Assembly (NCBI GenBank): GCA_963732225.1 | Contig: CAVSYR010000003.1 | Span: forward strand, 124,001-188,000 | Source of the DNA: VRUE01 sp963732225 | GTDB lineage: Bacteria; Actinomycetota; Thermoleophilia; Solirubrobacterales; 70-9 | Reading direction: 5' to 3' | DNA: 64,000 nucleotides | Shown here: piece after piece, positions 63,020-64,000 of the stretch | How the letters are laid out: the number at the start of each line of letters is the position of its first letter | Position numbering within the stretch: the stretch's first letter is position 1 | Translations under genes and position numbers: made by a program | Notes under the pieces: model-generated | What the model was told of the DNA's origin: nothing | What the model saw: only the letters and a program-made list of their open reading frames with translations | Database searches by the model: none

Positions 63020-64000
63020 CTACTTGCTGTTCTCTTCGCCAATCAGCTCGGAGAGCTGGTTGGGGTCGAGGCGCTGTGCCTGGCTGGCTCGCATGGCCTT
63101 GTCGAATTCGACACCCTCGCCGGTGAGGATCTCGACCGGGTCGCGGGGATCCTTAGGGTCGGGCCAACCGAAATCCTCGCTGATCGTGCCGTCACCGGAA
63201 AGCACTCGGTAGGCCTGGGTCAGCTCAGGGTCCTTGGCAACGTGGGTCGCGACCGGCTGGGCGGCCGTGCCGGCGAGGGATGCGAGATCGCCGTAGGAGG
63301 TCCAGCGTCCAGCCGGGATCGCCTGAACCGCGCTATCGATCCGGCTCCAGTCGAAGCCGGCCCCTGGGGTGACGATGCCGGGGAGGGGAGGGACCCAGAG
63401 CTCGATCGCAATTGCCGCCAGCCACTCGGCACGCTGCTGGATCTGCTGGCTCCCCCATTTCGAGATCTCCTTGAGCGGGTCGTTGAGGCGCAGCTCGCTG
63501 TTGCCGAGGATCTCCGCCTTGCGGTCGGGGAGATGGCGGGAAAGCTCCGAGTTCCAGGCGGTGAGGGTGAGGTTTCCAAGGGTATGCCCGAAGTCTTTGA
63601 AGAGCTCCTCGGGATCGTCTCCGCTGCTTTCGATGTGAGCGCGCCACTCCTCGGTCGGCGTTTGGGGCATGACGTGCTCTATCGAGACGCTGGCGCTGTC
63701 GAAGTCGACCGGGACCTCCGCCCGCAGCTGGCTCTCCAGCCTCTGTAGGACGAGCTTGCGCTGGTGACCGCGGCCGTGGGCGTAGAAAGGCACTTCGCGG
63801 ACGCCCTTGGTGACGGCATCGTCGTCGGGCCAGCGGCCGTCTCGTGAGAGCTCACGCCAAAGCGCGTCCGCAGTCGGCTCATCCTGGGGCAGGGCATTAA
63901 TCAGCTGAATGAAGAGGCGGTTGAGGACGTTCGTCGGCACCGCCACAAGGTGGCGTCTCACCAGGAACGACTCGACCATCGCCAGGCAGCGGGTGGTTTC
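63020..64000 (-). CDS. GmrSD/DUF1524-type nuclease with alkyltransferase-like C-terminal domain, 5' part missing
   Basis: The frame stays open to base 64000, so the N-terminal part (expected DUF262 ParB-like domain) is outside. 327 residues are seen. SIEHVMPQTPTEEWRAH and TLGNLTLTAWNSELSRHLPD are the His-Asn-type nuclease motifs of DUF1524. After a linker, IPAGRWTSYGDLASLAGTAA and AYRVLSGDGTISEDF match the DNA-binding winged helix of alkylguanine alkyltransferase-like proteins, without the reactive PCHR motif. GmrSD enzymes cut modified phage DNA; the ATL-like domain may sense modified bases. Confidence 0.8.
   Translation of the reverse strand, partial: ETTRCLAMVESFLVRRHLVAVPTNVLNRLFIQLINALPQDEPTADALWRELSRDGRWPDDDAVTKGVREVPFYAHGRGHQRKLVLQRLESQLRAEVPVDFDSASVSIEHVMPQTPTEEWRAHIESSGDDPEELFKDFGHTLGNLTLTAWNSELSRHLPDRKAEILGNSELRLNDPLKEISKWGSQQIQQRAEWLAAIAIELWVPPLPGIVTPGAGFDWSRIDSAVQAIPAGRWTSYGDLASLAGTAAQPVATHVAKDPELTQAYRVLSGDGTISEDFGWPDPKDPRDPVEILTGEGVEFDKAMRASQAQRLDPNQLSELIGEENSK

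Noticed and set aside
1..64000. CRISPR arrays, prophage, rRNA or insertion sequences
   Set aside because: No regular repeat-spacer pattern, transposase, integrase or phage structural gene was seen; the short palindromic repeats are the only mobile-like elements.

Overview
The window is high-GC DNA from a bacterial chromosome, most likely an actinobacterium of class Thermoleophilia (Solirubrobacterales or a near relative). I infer this from the strong GC third-position bias, the F420-type oxidoreductase and Rv2578c-type radical SAM protein, the collagen-like and very large secreted beta-propeller proteins with Lys/His-rich tails, and many apparently leaderless genes. No tool was run. Family calls rest on motifs and remembered family features.

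Layout. 1-5.9 kb: housekeeping and small genes (DUF559 nuclease end, folE2, primary sigma factor, Ddn-like reductase, PD-(D/E)XK nuclease frame running through tRNA-Tyr, SDR and MerR pair). 6.2-21.1 kb: a collagen-like protein followed by five coupled genes for large secreted proteins (two propeller proteins, two Cys-repeat proteins, one NHL protein), mostly joined by 4-bp start/stop overlaps. 21.1-24.4 kb: three TetR regulators and a two-domain dCTP deaminase. 24.6-26.6 kb: MerR and MFS pair. 26.7-29.2 kb: YtoQ, NTF2-like, radical SAM with an SOS box, small membrane proteins. 29.2-36.8 kb: MFS, oligopeptide-type ABC transporter and an ATP-dependent DNA ligase, all leftward. 36.8-41.3 kb: AT-richer intergenic region with an intrinsic terminator, HD-GYP protein, zinc dehydrogenase, TIMP-like secreted protein and GAF-GGDEF cyclase. 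41.4-49.9 kb: GST, patatin-like membrane lipase, PCD-ArfB-small protein cluster, VOC, SHOCT, DUF6325, MBL and an MFS/MarR divergon. 50-64 kb: accessory region with Fic, VapBC, small unknown genes, tandem paralogues, a delta-60 repeat protein, a possible toxin-antitoxin pair, tRNA-Val, and at the right edge a methyltransferase-like/specificity/HEPN-like fusion facing a GmrSD-type nuclease.

Themes that cross genes. (1) At least ten starts have a TANNNT box exactly 6 nt before the ATG/GTG, and four more have it at 7 nt, so a large share of transcripts look leaderless. This also fixes several starts. (2) A dispersed palindromic repeat (arms GGGTGCAACG/CGTTGCACC, fixed 27-nt spacer) occurs three times. 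(3) Convergent gene ends are closed by hairpins whose stems contain the stop codons. At dcd/MerR there are two 25-bp stems whose 24-nt loops are reverse complements of each other. (4) The likeliest undescribed systems are the secreted 6-21 kb cluster with shared basic C-terminal tails, and the 730-residue fusion at 60.8-63.0 kb with its GmrSD neighbour.
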